From: Lepiota brunneoincarnata
Lineage: Eukaryota; Basidiomycota; Agaricomycetes; Agaricales; Agaricaceae
Assembly (NCBI GenBank): GCA_023014365.1
Contig: JAEBUN010000075.1
Location: 1 to 64,000 of the forward strand
DNA length: 64,000 nt
Reading direction: 5' to 3'
The notes beneath the pieces were generated by a model. It did not search any database. It worked only from the letters and a program-made list of their open reading frames with translations, and was not told the origin of the DNA. Made by a program: the position numbers and the translations under genes. The first letter of the stretch is position 1. Each line of letters begins with the position of its first letter. Shown here in pieces: positions 11,439 through 23,470 of this stretch.

Positions 11439-11917
11439 TGTTTCCCAGGTTAGGGGTTCACTCTGGAATAGCACAGCGTTCAAGGCAAGATGTCCATACA
11501 GACTTGGTCTTGTCCTACTAGGTGTAACTTGGAGACAACAGAGCACTATAGTCCAGCCGGTTTTAAGGGCAAAGAGATATAGGAGGCAAGAACTGTATAG
11601 CACTAAGATAAGGATACAAGGTACAGTATGGTATCCTTATATACTACTAGGTGTGGCTATGCTCCTACTATATATTATCAGGAAGTCTTATCAGAAGGAC
11701 AGTTATGTTTAGCTCAGTTGACTTATGTCATATGTCACTCTGAAACCATCAGTAGTGCACATCAGAAGGACTATAAATACCTTATGACTCAATTTCTTAT
11801 CTCTGACTCATAATTACTTGGGTCCATCTATCTAAAGTAGGAGCATAGCCACACTTAGTTGTATATAAGGATACAGTACATTACCATGTATCTTCATCTT
11901 AGTAGTTATAAGGTTCT

Positions 11918-12228
11918 TGTTAGGGGAAGTAAGAGCACCGGAACCAAGTTGATATTTGGGTGGCGAATACAATCGACACCCACACTACTTATATACATAG
12001 AGGCTTGCGCACAGACCGGGTAGCCAAACACTACGTAGCTACTAGAACATAACGTACACAAACAATATACAAACAACGTCAGTCGCACGTGGGTTAGACT
12101 CGGGGATGGGGGTGGCCGAAGGCCGAGGCCAGGCTTAGGCATCAGGCATCGGCTAGAGAGGCCGAGCACGGATACCCAACCACAGACCCCTAGACGTACC
12201 TTGCGTAAGGGGGTATAGTCCCCTTACA
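11918..12228 (-). repeat. Solo LTR, 313-bp family, copy 2
   Basis: TGTTAGGGG...CCCCTTACA on the plus strand, the opposite orientation to copy 1. Target duplication gttct at 11913-11917 and 12229-12233. It retains many CpG dinucleotides absent from copy 1, suggesting a younger insertion. It sits inside the 5' LTR of Gypsy C. Confidence 0.92.
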
Positions 12229-12382
12229 GTTCTTGCCTCCTATAACTCTTTGCCCTTAAACCAGCTGGACTATAGTGCTCCATCATCTCCAAGTTACGCC
12301 AAGTAGGACAGGACCAAGTCTGTATAGACATCCTGTGTTGAACACCATGCTACTCAAGAGTAAACCCTAATCTGGGTAACAA

Positions 12383-12393
12383 AACACTAAGAT
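12383..12393 (+). other. Gypsy C candidate self-primer binding site
   Basis: The 11-mer aacactaagat starts 2 nt after the 5' LTR. It is the exact reverse complement of atcttagtgtt in the LTR (37804-37814 in the 3' LTR; also in the related solo LTRs), which lies about 34 nt after the start of the TATATAAGG box. Tf1 of fission yeast and sushi elements prime reverse transcription by pairing such a site with their own mRNA 5' end. Confidence 0.7.
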
Positions 12394-12453
12394 ACTCTGC
12401 TGCTTATCCTCTTGCTTGCCCTCTACTCTGCTCTGCTCTGCCGACATACTGAA

Positions 12454-12874
12454 TGTTATCAGAAGTTCCCTTAAACTCCCCTTATCAGAAGCCTCACCAG
12501 AAGGAACTCTTATCAGAAGCACCCAAGTAATATAAATAGATAAAAGACCTGTCATCCTGAAACCATCAGAAGAACTACCAGAACAATCTATACTTAGATA
12601 GATAAGGATATGACTCACTTACCTGGGTCCAGACATATATAGTAGGAGCACAGCCACACATAGTAGTATATAAGGATACTGTACCATACCCTTGTATCCT
12701 TATCTTAGTGTTATACAGTTCTTGCCTCCTATATCTCTTTGCCCTTAAACCGGCTGGACTATAGTGCTCCAGTCGTCTCCAAGTCACAGCCTAGTAGGAC
12801 AAGACCAAGTCTGTATAGACATCTTGCCACGAACGCCGTGCTACTCAGGAGCGAATCCCTAACCCTGGGTAACA
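12454..12874 (+). repeat. Solo LTR, Gypsy C family, copy 3
   Basis: TGTTATCAGAAGTTCCC...CCCTGGGTAACA with target duplication ctgaa at 12449-12453 and 12875-12879. Inserted in the leader of Gypsy C. Confidence 0.92.
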
Positions 12875-13234
12875 CTGAATGCATCAAGGTACTCTGGTCA
12901 TTCAAGATGATGTATGAAAGAAAACTGTCCCTCTGTGTAGCCATTGCTACATCCCTCAACCTCTCTCCTGCCAGAAGACCTGGCTTACCTACTCATTTTT
13001 GTTTTCACATCCACCACTACCCTCATCACCTACCAAATAATAATCCTACAACTCAAATGCATCATGTGCCCTTGCCACTGTTGTGTCATCAGATCGTGGA
13101 ACCTGTATCCAGGAATTTCCATAATTGCCACCCAATTTTTCATTCTTCTAGCGATAATTGATCGCTAGACAACTGCCACCACACCTCCAAAGAAGTTCCC
13201 AGCCCAAGAAACTCCATCACCCCCTCCTCCTAAA

Positions 13235-14748
13235 TTGAGAGGCAGAGTCTCAGGACCAGGAATCCAGAACCCTGATCCCAGAAGAAACCCTACACTGCAA
13301 CCTACTCAAACTCTATCACCAGTCTATCCTCCATCCCCATTCAATTCATCCACTCCACATACATTGACATCTACCCAAATCGCCACAAGAACCCCAACAT
13401 TACCTAGTGTTTCCACTGCATTAGCCAAAAAACAAAGACAATGTGAAGAACAAGAAAAATGTGATATTATTGCAAACCAACTCACCACCCAAGAACTTGA
13501 TAGACTCCAATTAGCTGTACAACAGCCAAGAGAACTCACAAATTCAGAAGAAAACCTTCTCCTAAGACACAAAGCCTTCATTGAACTCAACCTCAGAAAA
13601 ACCCCAGTAGACAACAACTCAGATGTCTACATCTCAGACAATAATAAATCAGAAACCAACAAACAACCCTTAACTCTACCAAGCACCCCCCACACTGCCT
13701 CCACCACCACCACTGTCTGGACAATTACAAATGGCTGCCATACAAACCCTAAAGGAGTTAGGACTCCTCAAACCCATAGCCTTCAATGGAACCAGAAGAC
13801 TGTTTGAAGATTGGATCTTCCAATGTGAAGTTTACATGCTTGCCAATACAACCACTTACAACACCAACCTTGCCAGAACCCTGTTTGTCCTATCAACAAT
13901 GCAATCAGGAGATGCCCAAGCATGGGCCAGACAATACCTCCATGAGAGGAATGCCCAAACCCAAGCTGGGCAACCCATAGCCATGGAAACTTGGGATAAT
14001 TTCACTGCCTGACTCAGAACCAACTTTACACTGGCAGATGAACATGCGTATGCACACACCAAACTCCAAACCCTGCACCAAGCAGGTAAACTGATGACTG
14101 AATTCAACACTCAATTCAAAGAACTTGTCTGCCAGTCTGGACTTACTGAAGATCACGCCCTCATTGATCTTTATCAAAAAGCAATCAATTGACAAATCAC
14201 AATGAAGATTGACAAATTGGAAAACCCACCAACAACTATCACTGCTTGGTATACCTGAGCAAACAAACTCGATGACAACTTCTGTCATATCAATGCCCTG
14301 GATGGCACCCCCAGGAACATGTTTCCTCAAAGAAATCAATACCAACTGAATTGAGGACCAAGCCATCCAAACAACAACATGCTGTATGCACAATTTTACC
14401 AAAGGAGCAATACTCCACATTTTATGCCACAAGACCCACATGCCATGGAAATAGACCATGCCATAGTAGAAGAAGGATACAAAGATCCTTACCCCAAAAT
14501 CCCACAACTGGAATACACCGAAGAAGACTCCACACAAGAACCATTGGAGATAGACACAGTTGTCACAGAACAACAAATGAAGGCTTATCAGAAGCAAGAA
14601 TGCTTTGAATGTGGAGCAAACAATCATTGGGTTAGTAAATGCCCACACCTACCACCTGCTAGACACTTCCCAGGAATGCATACCAATCCACCATGCCTAG
14701 CCAGAAACCCAAACCATCCTCCTTTCCAAGGAAATAAGCCAAACCCCG
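13235..14748 (+). pseudogene. Gypsy C gag
   Basis: Gag-like frames: a Pro/Thr-rich N-terminus from 13235, then, after a frame change near 13735, a capsid-like region (LFEDWIFQCEVYML, FVLSTMQSGDAQAWARQYL) and near 14603 a zinc knuckle CFECGANNHWVSKC (C-x2-C-x4-H-x4-C). In-frame TGA codons lie at 14010, 14190, 14256 and 14352. The frame is broken at about 14749 by unassigned sequence. Confidence 0.8.
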
Positions 14749-16040
14749 GTAATATGCTGAAATTTCAAATATACCCAAAAAATCGAATTTATTCGAATTA
14801 TACCCTCGGAATTGAGGCAGAACCTTTTGATAACCCTTAGCTATAGGGAATAAGAGGGCCAGAATGAGTCCCAAGTTGCTGGCCAGGCAAGGAAATACCT
14901 AGGACATGACCCAAGGCCCTAATATGTCAATCCATTGGCAGAAGGATAATTAATGATTAACAGTACATCATGGGTATACAAACATTCCTAGCTACATTTG
15001 TCCAAAGCCACAAACCAAGGGAAAATAGAGTGAAACTCAATGGTTTACGATCTGAGGGGTCATCTGAAGAAGGGACAAGGCTGCCTGAATTATTCACTAA
15101 ATTTTAGATCTCTGGAGGAGATTCAGGGAACTCCAGGAGACTACAAAGAAAGGAGCCAACCCAATTATGGTGCTAAAACATCGGATAACTTAGTTGGAAC
15201 ACAGGCTCTAATTGTGAAACATAGGGAGAACTACCAATGGGGCAAGTAGGAGGACACATCAGCCATATGATATCACTTAGAATGGAAAAGCTAAAAAGGA
15301 AAAGGACATGTAAGCTATTCCTAAATATGTATGAAGCACTGCATGTAATAGTAGTATAAAATAAGGCTGTCAAGGGGGGGGCAGGGCAAGCATTCTGCCA
15401 GGATTCTTTCCCCCATCAATTACAGTGTTTAACGTCTCATTTGACTGTCCGAACATGCCTGTTTGTCTGTGGAGTGACTGCTTCCTAGCTAAGATGTTCA
15501 CAAATGCCTGAGATTGATTGCTAGCTTGAGAACCACTTGTCTTGGGGATGTCTAGGATCCTAAGTAGTAGTCATACCTTCTTAGCTAGCCTGCCAGCTTG
15601 AGAACCATTTGTCCAGGGGGTGCTTAGGATTCTAAGTGGTAGACTTAACCAGTGATTGAGGACCATTGTCTTAATACATTAGGCTCCTAATTGCAACTTG
15701 TTCGAACTTTTGGGTTAGCTACAAGTAAAGTTATTCATGCACTATCCTTGTTGACTTGAGAGCCATCTGTGAAACAAGTTAGGTCTCTAAGTTAACGAAC
15801 TCTCTATCCTTGAACTATTAACAAGTAAAGTTACTTGTTCACTAGTTCACAACTTGTTGAGTACTATTATTGTCAAGTGACAATATAACAGAACTCAACT
15901 TTCACACCATCACTCTCTGAGTTTGATAACTTCCCAAGCCCCACAAACTTAGCATTCACGAAGGGTATACACTCCGTCTTACTAGCTTGAGTGTATTGAG
16001 TGCACCTGTATCCATACCTGAGGACAAAAAACCAAATACC
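14749..16040. other. Unassigned noncoding insert within Gypsy C gag
   Basis: About 1.3 kb without a credible reading frame lies between two parts of Gag. It contains an imperfect direct repeat of about 48 bp (agcttgagaaccacttgt near 15523 and agcttgagaaccatttgt near 15597) and a G-rich run at 15374-15381. I could not find clean termini or a target duplication. It may be a solo LTR of another family. Confidence 0.4.
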
Positions 16041-19000
16041 TTTTCACTGGCTTTAAACCCCAACAACACAAGTACTCCCTTGCCATTGCAGAAGTTGTGT
16101 CTCAGATGCACCAAATGGTTGATGAACTTGACCCCAAGTTACAACAAGAACTCCACTCTGTGCTAGCCAAGGATCTGGAGATGCATCCATTCCAGGATTT
16201 TTAAGAAGGAACACTGTTGATTGATGTGCCCCTGCATGTTCCAGAACTCAGAAGGACATTTCTTACTCTCACTCCCAGAAGGACATTTTCTCGATAAACT
16301 CTGTACAATTACAACTTTCCCTGAATAGACAATCCCTTTTCCTACCCATTGAGATTTGGAGTGAATGGACATCAAAACCTGTGGTCATCACTGCCCGGAT
16401 AGACTCAGGAGCCCAAGGGAACTTCATCTCCCATAAAATTGTTGAACGACATGGTTATCAAACCAAACAGCTGGACCAACCAATTCTCTCAGTAACATTG
16501 ATGGAATTGACAACCAACATGGCAAGATCCATGAATATATCAAAATCAGAACCATCATCGATGGAAGAGATTACATGCTAGAAGCATACATCACAAACAC
16601 TGGTGAGAAATATCTCATCATCAGATTTCCCTGGTTGGAACAATACAACCCTGACATTAACTGGAAAACCAAGATGTTCTCTTGGAAACCCCAAATCAAT
16701 CACCAAGACTTTTCAAAACTCCTCAGAACCCTATGACAACCTGTCAAACTCAACTCCATCACCATGGACATAATGGCTGGAAAAACCTCCCAACCCAAAG
16801 ATAACCCAGAAGAATACATCAACCTTCAAATGTTGACCTCAACACCTTCTCTTTAGAAAGAGAAATGAACCTAATGCTTCTAACCCCATTAGAAGTAAAC
16901 GCCAAAGCAACACATGCCACAATGCTCCACAATGAGCAACATAACCCAACAAAATTGGCAAATCAAAAAGGAAAACAACTGGAATTGAACAAGGAACCAC
17001 CCAAGATCCCTCAGAGATTTGCCCAATGGGCTAAAATATTCAACAAGAAAGCCTCCAAATGATGCCTACCATCAAGGACATTTGATCACAAAATCAAACT
17101 AAAACCACCATTTGAAGTGAAATCAATGAAACCTTATCAAGTGGCACTTGCTGAAGAAAAAGCACTAAAAGAATTTATAGATAAAACCTCTGAAAAGGGT
17201 ACATCCACCCCTCAAAATCCCCTATGGCATCACCTTTCTTCTTTGTTGCCAAGAAAGGAGGAGACCTCTGACCATGCCAAGATTGTCATTATCTTAACAA
17301 CCATACTGTCAAAAACACATACCTGATTCCCATGATCTCCTCTATCATGGATAAACTCAAAGGAGCTAAGTACTTCACTAAGCTTGATGTCCACCTAGGA
17401 TACAATAATGTCAGAATCAAAGATGGCAACCAATGGAAAGTAGCATTCAAGACTCCTATGGGTCTTTTTGAACCAACTGTAATATTTTTCAGACTCTGCA
17501 ACAGTCCCACAATGTTCCAACATATGATGGACATGTTATTCTCCGAGATAATGGAGAAAGGAGGAATCATCATCTATATGGATGATATCCTAATTTACAG
17601 TAAAACCAAAGAGGAAACCAACCAACTTACAGAAAAAGTACTGCAAATCCTGCAGGAAAACAACCTATACCTCAAAACAGAAAAATGCAAGTTCAACAAA
17701 AAACAACTCAAATATCTCAGCATGATCATTACACCAGACAAAATCAAAATGGATCCTGGAAAACTCAAAGGGATAGAAGACTGGGCAATGCCAAGAACCA
17801 TCCAACATATTCAGAAATTCATCTGCAATTACTCATGCCACACCAAACCCCTTAACCAAGCTCCTATCCAAATTGACAAAATTTGAATGGAAAGAAGAAC
17901 AACAGAAAGCATTCAAAATGCTCAAGAATGAATTCTTAAAAGAACCAGTACTGTTAGGGCGACCTGGGAGGGCCTCAACAGCCTAGAGGGAGCTGAGGGG
18001 ACACTGCAGGGGTATCCTAAGTCTTATTAATCTGTGAGTTAAGTACAGGGCACATACCTGCAGGGGTATCCTAAGAGAATAGGATAGAGAAACCCCTGCA
18101 GGTGAAACTATGTATATATATGACTTATATAATCAATATAAATTGAACCAAACCTGGCTGTGGTGTCTGGGTGGTACACAAAGGGCAATCATGGTTGAAA
18201 CCAAGGTGAGGAGTGAGGGTGGCTGTCTAGGATCTACAGGAATAAAGGAGGGCAGAAGGAGGTTGAGGAAAGTGTGGAGAGTAAAGGAAAAGGTTCATCT
18301 GGTCAATGAGAGGACATCCAGGGTATTTGAATTGTGCATGGGGCTTAGGCATTTAAAAGGGGGAATGTACAGTGTGTTGGGAGTGTTGCTAGGGTGTTTG
18401 GGGTGTCCCCTTACAAGTACTCCTTATGCCCAACTCCACAAAATAGAAGCCAATGCTTCCAAATTTGCATCAGGAGCTGTCCTATATCAACATGACATCA
18501 ATGGAATACAGAAACCCATATCATTCTATTCGAAAACATTTGGACCAGCAGAATGCAATTATGACATCTATGACAGGGAACTACTTGCTATTATCCGAGC
18601 CCTTGAAGAATGGTGCCACTATCTCCTTGGCAGCCCTCACACTGTCTGCATCAGAATGGACCACCAGAATCTCACATACTGGCATAAACCCCAGAAAATC
18701 AACTGCTGACAAGCACGATGGGTCCAGACCCTTGCTGATTACAACTTCAAGTTAGAACACATTCCAGGATCAAAAATCCCAGCACCAGATGCCCTATCAA
18801 GACATCTAGACTATATCCCCAATGAGGATAAAGACAACGAAGAAATTACCATGCTTCCAAACAACCTCTTCAGTGCTGTAGCTGACATAGAAGATCAAAA
18901 CATGATCACAATACTCCCAGAACACCTCTTTATTGCCACTGTCAATATGGAACTTCAAGAAAAGATCACAGAATCACCCAAATATGATGCTAGAACCACC

Positions 19001-20576
19001 AAAGCATTCAAACTCCTTAAGGAATCACATCCTAATGCCACCAATAAAGACTTCGGAACCGTCTCAACCCCAAATGGTCCACTCCTCACGTTCCAAGAAT
19101 GTGTCATCATTCCAGAAGACCTCCAGCTCAGACACAATGTCATTGCAAGATACCACAACCACCCTACATGTGGCCACCCTGGAGAACAGGAAACATACTG
19201 CCTTGCCAAGAAAGAAGTATATTGGCCAGGAATGTTGACATTTATAAAGAACTATATCAAAGGCTGTCCAGAATGCCAGCAACACAAAATCATCCAATGA
19301 CTGGACTATGCTCCGATCCAACCAATTCAACCAGCATCTTTGCTACACCCATTTAGTCAGATCTCTTGGGATCTGATCACCAGTCTCCCACCATCCATGG
19401 GAAACAATGCCATATTGTCCATGATGGACCACAGCCTTACGAAGGGGGTAATTTTCATCCCTACATCAGAAAACACCACAGCCAATGATATTGGAGGACT
19501 TCTCATTGAAAAAGTATTCACAAGATATGGTCTTCCTGACAAAATCATATTAGACAGAGATCCTAGATTTGCTGTCTCCATAGCAATCCTCACCTTCTGG
19601 CAACAACAGCCAACAGGGTGATTACCAACTACTACAACAGTCGAGAATATACTCAAATCTAGCAACCTTTCTCGGCATACCACCTACACACACCTAATCA
19701 AACAATCAGAGATACTCAGTGCTCAACATATATATCCACCAGAGCAATACTCAGCCTAGGTCTCTATCCCATAGACTTGCCACCAGAAACCCCACAACAC
19801 CCGGTCCACCAATTGAGTCAACTCCCCTCCCTACTCTCCCCAAATTCCTCCAACCCCTCCACGACACACACAAGAAGATATCAATGTCTCCTTTTCAATT
19901 TCAAACTCCATCATGGGATACCAACCCACCAGCAATCCCCACCATCATGGAAACATCAAACTTCCCATCAGTAGATGATCGCATAAGACTTCTAGACAAC
20001 ACCTGAAAAGAAGCACATGCTGCCCACCAAATAGCTGCCAACATTATGAAACAAAGAAGCAGAAGAACTGCCAAACCCCTTGAAACACTGTCAAAAAGTA
20101 TGCCTAGAAGCCAAGAACCTCAAACTTCCATTTCAATCACAAAAAATATCCCCAAAATGACTAGGACCATTCATCATCAAAGAAGTCCTGTTACCAATGA
20201 CATACAAACTCCAACTCCCAATCAAATGGAAGATACACCTAGTGTTCCACTGAAACCTTCTTACCCTATTCAACAAAACAGAAGCATATGGATCTTATCC
20301 AACACCACCACCACCTGACATTGTCAATGAAGAAGAAGAATATGAAATTGAAACTATTCTCAATCACTGCCGATACCATGGAAAACTCCAATATTACATC
20401 AAATGGGAAGGATACTCCCACATGGAGAATGAATGGATCACCAAAGAAGCACTTCAAACCAATGCCAAAGAATACCTAACTGAGTATAAAGCAACCCATG
20501 GAATTCTCCAGAAAGAACAGGAACCCACCAGAACCTACCAAAGACAACTTTGCTCCCACAACAAACCTACTAAAAC
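16041..20576 (+). pseudogene. Gypsy C pol (protease, RT, RNase H, integrase, chromodomain)
   Basis: In order: end of Gag (16041-16203); protease ARIDSGAQGNFISHKI near 16394; RT 17110-17830 with [14 protein letters not shown] and active site YMDD at 17577-17588; solo LTR insertion at 17952-18415; RNase H from 18416 ([20 protein letters not shown]); integrase zinc region near 19150-19290 (H-x3-H...CPECQQ) and core Asp residues (QISWDLITSLP near 19360, LDRDPRF near 19550); chromodomain 20340-20480 (EYEIETIL, YYIKWEGY). TGA stops at 16734, 17060, 18707, 19298, 19619 and 20004, plus frameshifts. Not functional. Confidence 0.85.
17952..18415 (+). repeat. Solo LTR, ~465-bp family, copy 2
   Basis: TGTTAGGGCGACC...GGTGTCCCCTTACA with target duplication agtac at 17947-17951 and 18416-18420. 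Interrupts the RNase H region of Gypsy C. Confidence 0.93.
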
Positions 20577-22560
20577 ATGCCCATGAACCTTGACCTTGCT
20601 TGCCCCCAAACTACTCCCCCCTTTTCTACAATACCTTCCCCAACTTCCTCATCATCCTCCATCATCATTATCAATGATGCCAATGTCAAACATACAACAC
20701 TTCAAACAACTCCCATTCTAGCCCCATCTCCCAACACCCTCTCTCACACCTTTGCCAGCCACTTATGCCTCCCTCAGAGATGAGACCCCTGACCCCAATG
20801 CTACCCCAGAACCAACAGTCACCCCAGCTGCTTCCCTTAGATTCCACACAGCTGGAGTACAACCACATGGACCAGATCACCTTACTGACAGAGATCTGTG
20901 CAAGGCTGCCACCAGTTGAACCATTACAAGTAAATTGGAACATGCTCCAATTTCAGAATATGACCAACAACTCTGGGTTGATTATACCCACCACATACAA
21001 CAGACTAAGGCTCTTGCTGCTGTGTACAATACACAATGGGCCTGGGCAGAATCACTCAAGCAACTTCCCCACACACGATCAGGCCTCATGTCTGAGGTGT
21101 CAAAGAACATACCCAAACAAGATGAGATACATTCCTCAAAGCCCCCCACCACAGCTGTAAGGGGAACTCCAGGTCATCACTCACAACTGCAGACTTGGAA
21201 TTCCAATTTCCAGCCTTCCTGCACTTGGAAATCTGATCCCCAGCCCTCCTGCACTTGGAAATCCGATTTCCAGCCCTCCTGCACTTGGAAATCCGATTTC
21301 CAGCCTTCCTACACTCGGAAATCCGATTTCCAGCCCTCCTGCACTTGGAAATCCGATTTCCAGCCTTCCTACACTCGGAAATCCGATTTCCAGCCTCCCA
21401 ACACTCGGAAATCCGTCCCCTGACACCCCAGTACTTGGAATTCCCTCCTACACCCCTCCAATGCAGACACAAACCCTCACTGGCGTGCATGACCCTATCC
21501 TGAGCCCATTTCCAACTATACTTACTTTAGGCATCCCTGACACCTCATGGCCATTTATGTAGAGTAGATTACTCAACTTGGACCTTACAGCAGGTAGTAT
21601 AAGTAGTGTAGGTGAGCTTGGAGAAACCTTACTCAATTCTCTAAGGTTTCTCCTTGCTCAGGTATGTACTTGGTAGAAGTCCGGAAATGACACTAAGGTT
21701 TCTCCCTGCTCAGCCGATGCAACATGGCAACCAGGTTGCCCTTACAACAGCTATCTCCCCCACTACCACAACCACCCCTGCTCCCACCATCACCAACACT
21801 CCCAATAAGGGGAAGAAGCCTGCCAGTATCAGAAACCCTTTCAGACATCTCACCCCCACCAGAAACACCACCAACACCATCACCAATAACCATGTCCCAA
21901 TTCGGAACTCCCCTAATTCCGTTCACACATGAACTGACCCCCAAACCACCGACAGATCTGTCTGCATCCAATGCAGACATACTAGACACTGGGCCATGGA
22001 TTGCCCACAATTTGCCTGTCTTGGATGCAAGCAATATGCCCCAGGGCTCTACTCATACGATTGCATCAAATACTGATGCCCCCACTGTGCAGTCTTCCAA
22101 CCCCACCATAAACAGACTGAATGTCCAAATTGAAAGACTCAACACACCCCCTACTCCAGAAATCCAGCAACCTGTCCCTTGATCACTCCCACTCCCACAA
22201 CTCACAATCAATACATCAACCTCACCAATGAGAAATACTACGAGGAATGCTATGATGACATTGCCAAGTCAAATATTACAGGAGAACCATGTGATTCTTT
22301 CTGAAGAAGACCAAATAGAAGAAAGAATTGAGAGTCCTCATTTCAGAAGACTACTATACAACATCTTTTACCCAGAATGACCTCCATCCCCAGAAACCAC
22401 TGTCTTACTCAACTTGCACAGGACCCCTACTCCCACATTCTCTCCAGTCATTCCCCCTCTCCCCGACTCTACTGAAGACCCTCAAATTGAATACTACAAA
22501 CTGACTTACCTAGCCAAATATCCAGAGGAAGGAAACTAACAAGTTGTGATGGAAAACAAC
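20577..22560 (+). pseudogene. Extra frame downstream of Gypsy C pol, with zinc knuckles
   Basis: Region between the chromodomain and the 3' LTR. One frame (20935-21423) carries ISEYDQQLWVDYTHHIQ and runs into a 10-residue tandem repeat. Farther on, near 21966-22150, a different frame encodes closely spaced Cys/His motifs: C-x2-C-x4-H-x4-C followed by C-x2-C and further Cys/His pairs (CIQCRHTRHWAMDC, CLGCKQYAPG), interrupted by one TGA. The role is unknown; an accessory nucleic-acid-binding protein of the retroelement is possible. Confidence 0.5.
21191..21420 (+). repeat. 30-bp minisatellite, about 7.7 copies
   Basis: Exact 30-bp period with unit consensus ccagccttcctgcacttggaa plus atccgattt. 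Copies differ mainly at tgcacttgg versus acactcgg. In the frame of 20935-21423 each unit encodes a 10-residue repeat such as TWKSDFQPSC or TRKSDFQPSY. Confidence 0.95.
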
Positions 22561-22577
22561 TCTAGAAAAAGACCTAA

Positions 22578-22795
22578 TGTTATCAGAAAGTCTTATCAGA
22601 AGGACAGTTATGTTTAGCTCAGTTGTCTTATGTCATCTGTCACTCTGAAACCATCAGTAGTGCACATCAGAAGGACTATAAATACCTTATGACTTGATTT
22701 CTTATCTCTGACTCATAATTACTCAGGTCTATCTATCTATAGTAGGAGCATAGCCACACTTAGTTGTATATAAGGATACAGTACATTACTATGTA
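22578..22795 (+). repeat. Gypsy C 3' LTR, left part
   Basis: Starts TGTTATCAGAAAGTC, contains the TATA motif gtatataagg near 22767, and stops at TA (22794-22795), the target of Tc1 element B. The right part resumes at 37799-37973. Joined sequence matches other copies, for example 11870-11900. Confidence 0.9.
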
Positions 22796-23104
22796 CAGTG
22801 GTGTCCAAAAGTATTGCACTGTCACATGACCAACAGATCAACTCTCTCTTGTTCTTTGAGATCACTGTTGTTTCATCCATAAATTATATTGACAGAGAGC
22901 TAAGCATGTAGGGAATCGATATATAGTAGTAGAGAGACATAATATACAGAATTTAAATCAAAAAATGAGGAGGAGTGTGAAAAGGATGGTGCAATACTTT
23001 TGGACATCACCTATTAAGAGATAAGATTAGAGCATTGTGGGATGAAAACAAAACTATTCACCTTGAAACAAGTTAGTACTTGGTGTTTCCACCCCAGGCC
23101 TTAA

Positions 23105-23325
23105 TGTTAAACTGAGTAGAGTCAATAGTATCAGTGACACACTGATCACTAGTCACTAGCTTGAGTTGATCAACAATCACTGATGTATTCACACATTGTT
23201 AATAATAGTGTGAAACTCGGTGTCCACTAATTGACATCCCCAAGGGATGGGTGTACATAACAACTAATTACTTATATATCATAATTTGTTACTAACTAAT
23301 AAGTGATCTGTCACTTTATTTAACA
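23105..23325 (-). repeat. Copia 3' LTR, shortened
   Basis: TGTTAAACTG...TTTAACA. It lacks about 117 bp present in the other LTR; the missing block is bounded by gtgtga in both places, consistent with deletion between short direct repeats after insertion. Confidence 0.9.
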
Positions 23326-23470
23326 CAGCCCCCTGACAGAACACTTCTTTAATTTGTGTAGTGGATCACCAATGCACAACCCCCTGATCCACTCCACAAC
23401 TTCACTTATCCAACTTCCTATTCCATCATTTCCTTAAACCTATAAGATCACAGAACTTCTCCACCTTGAC

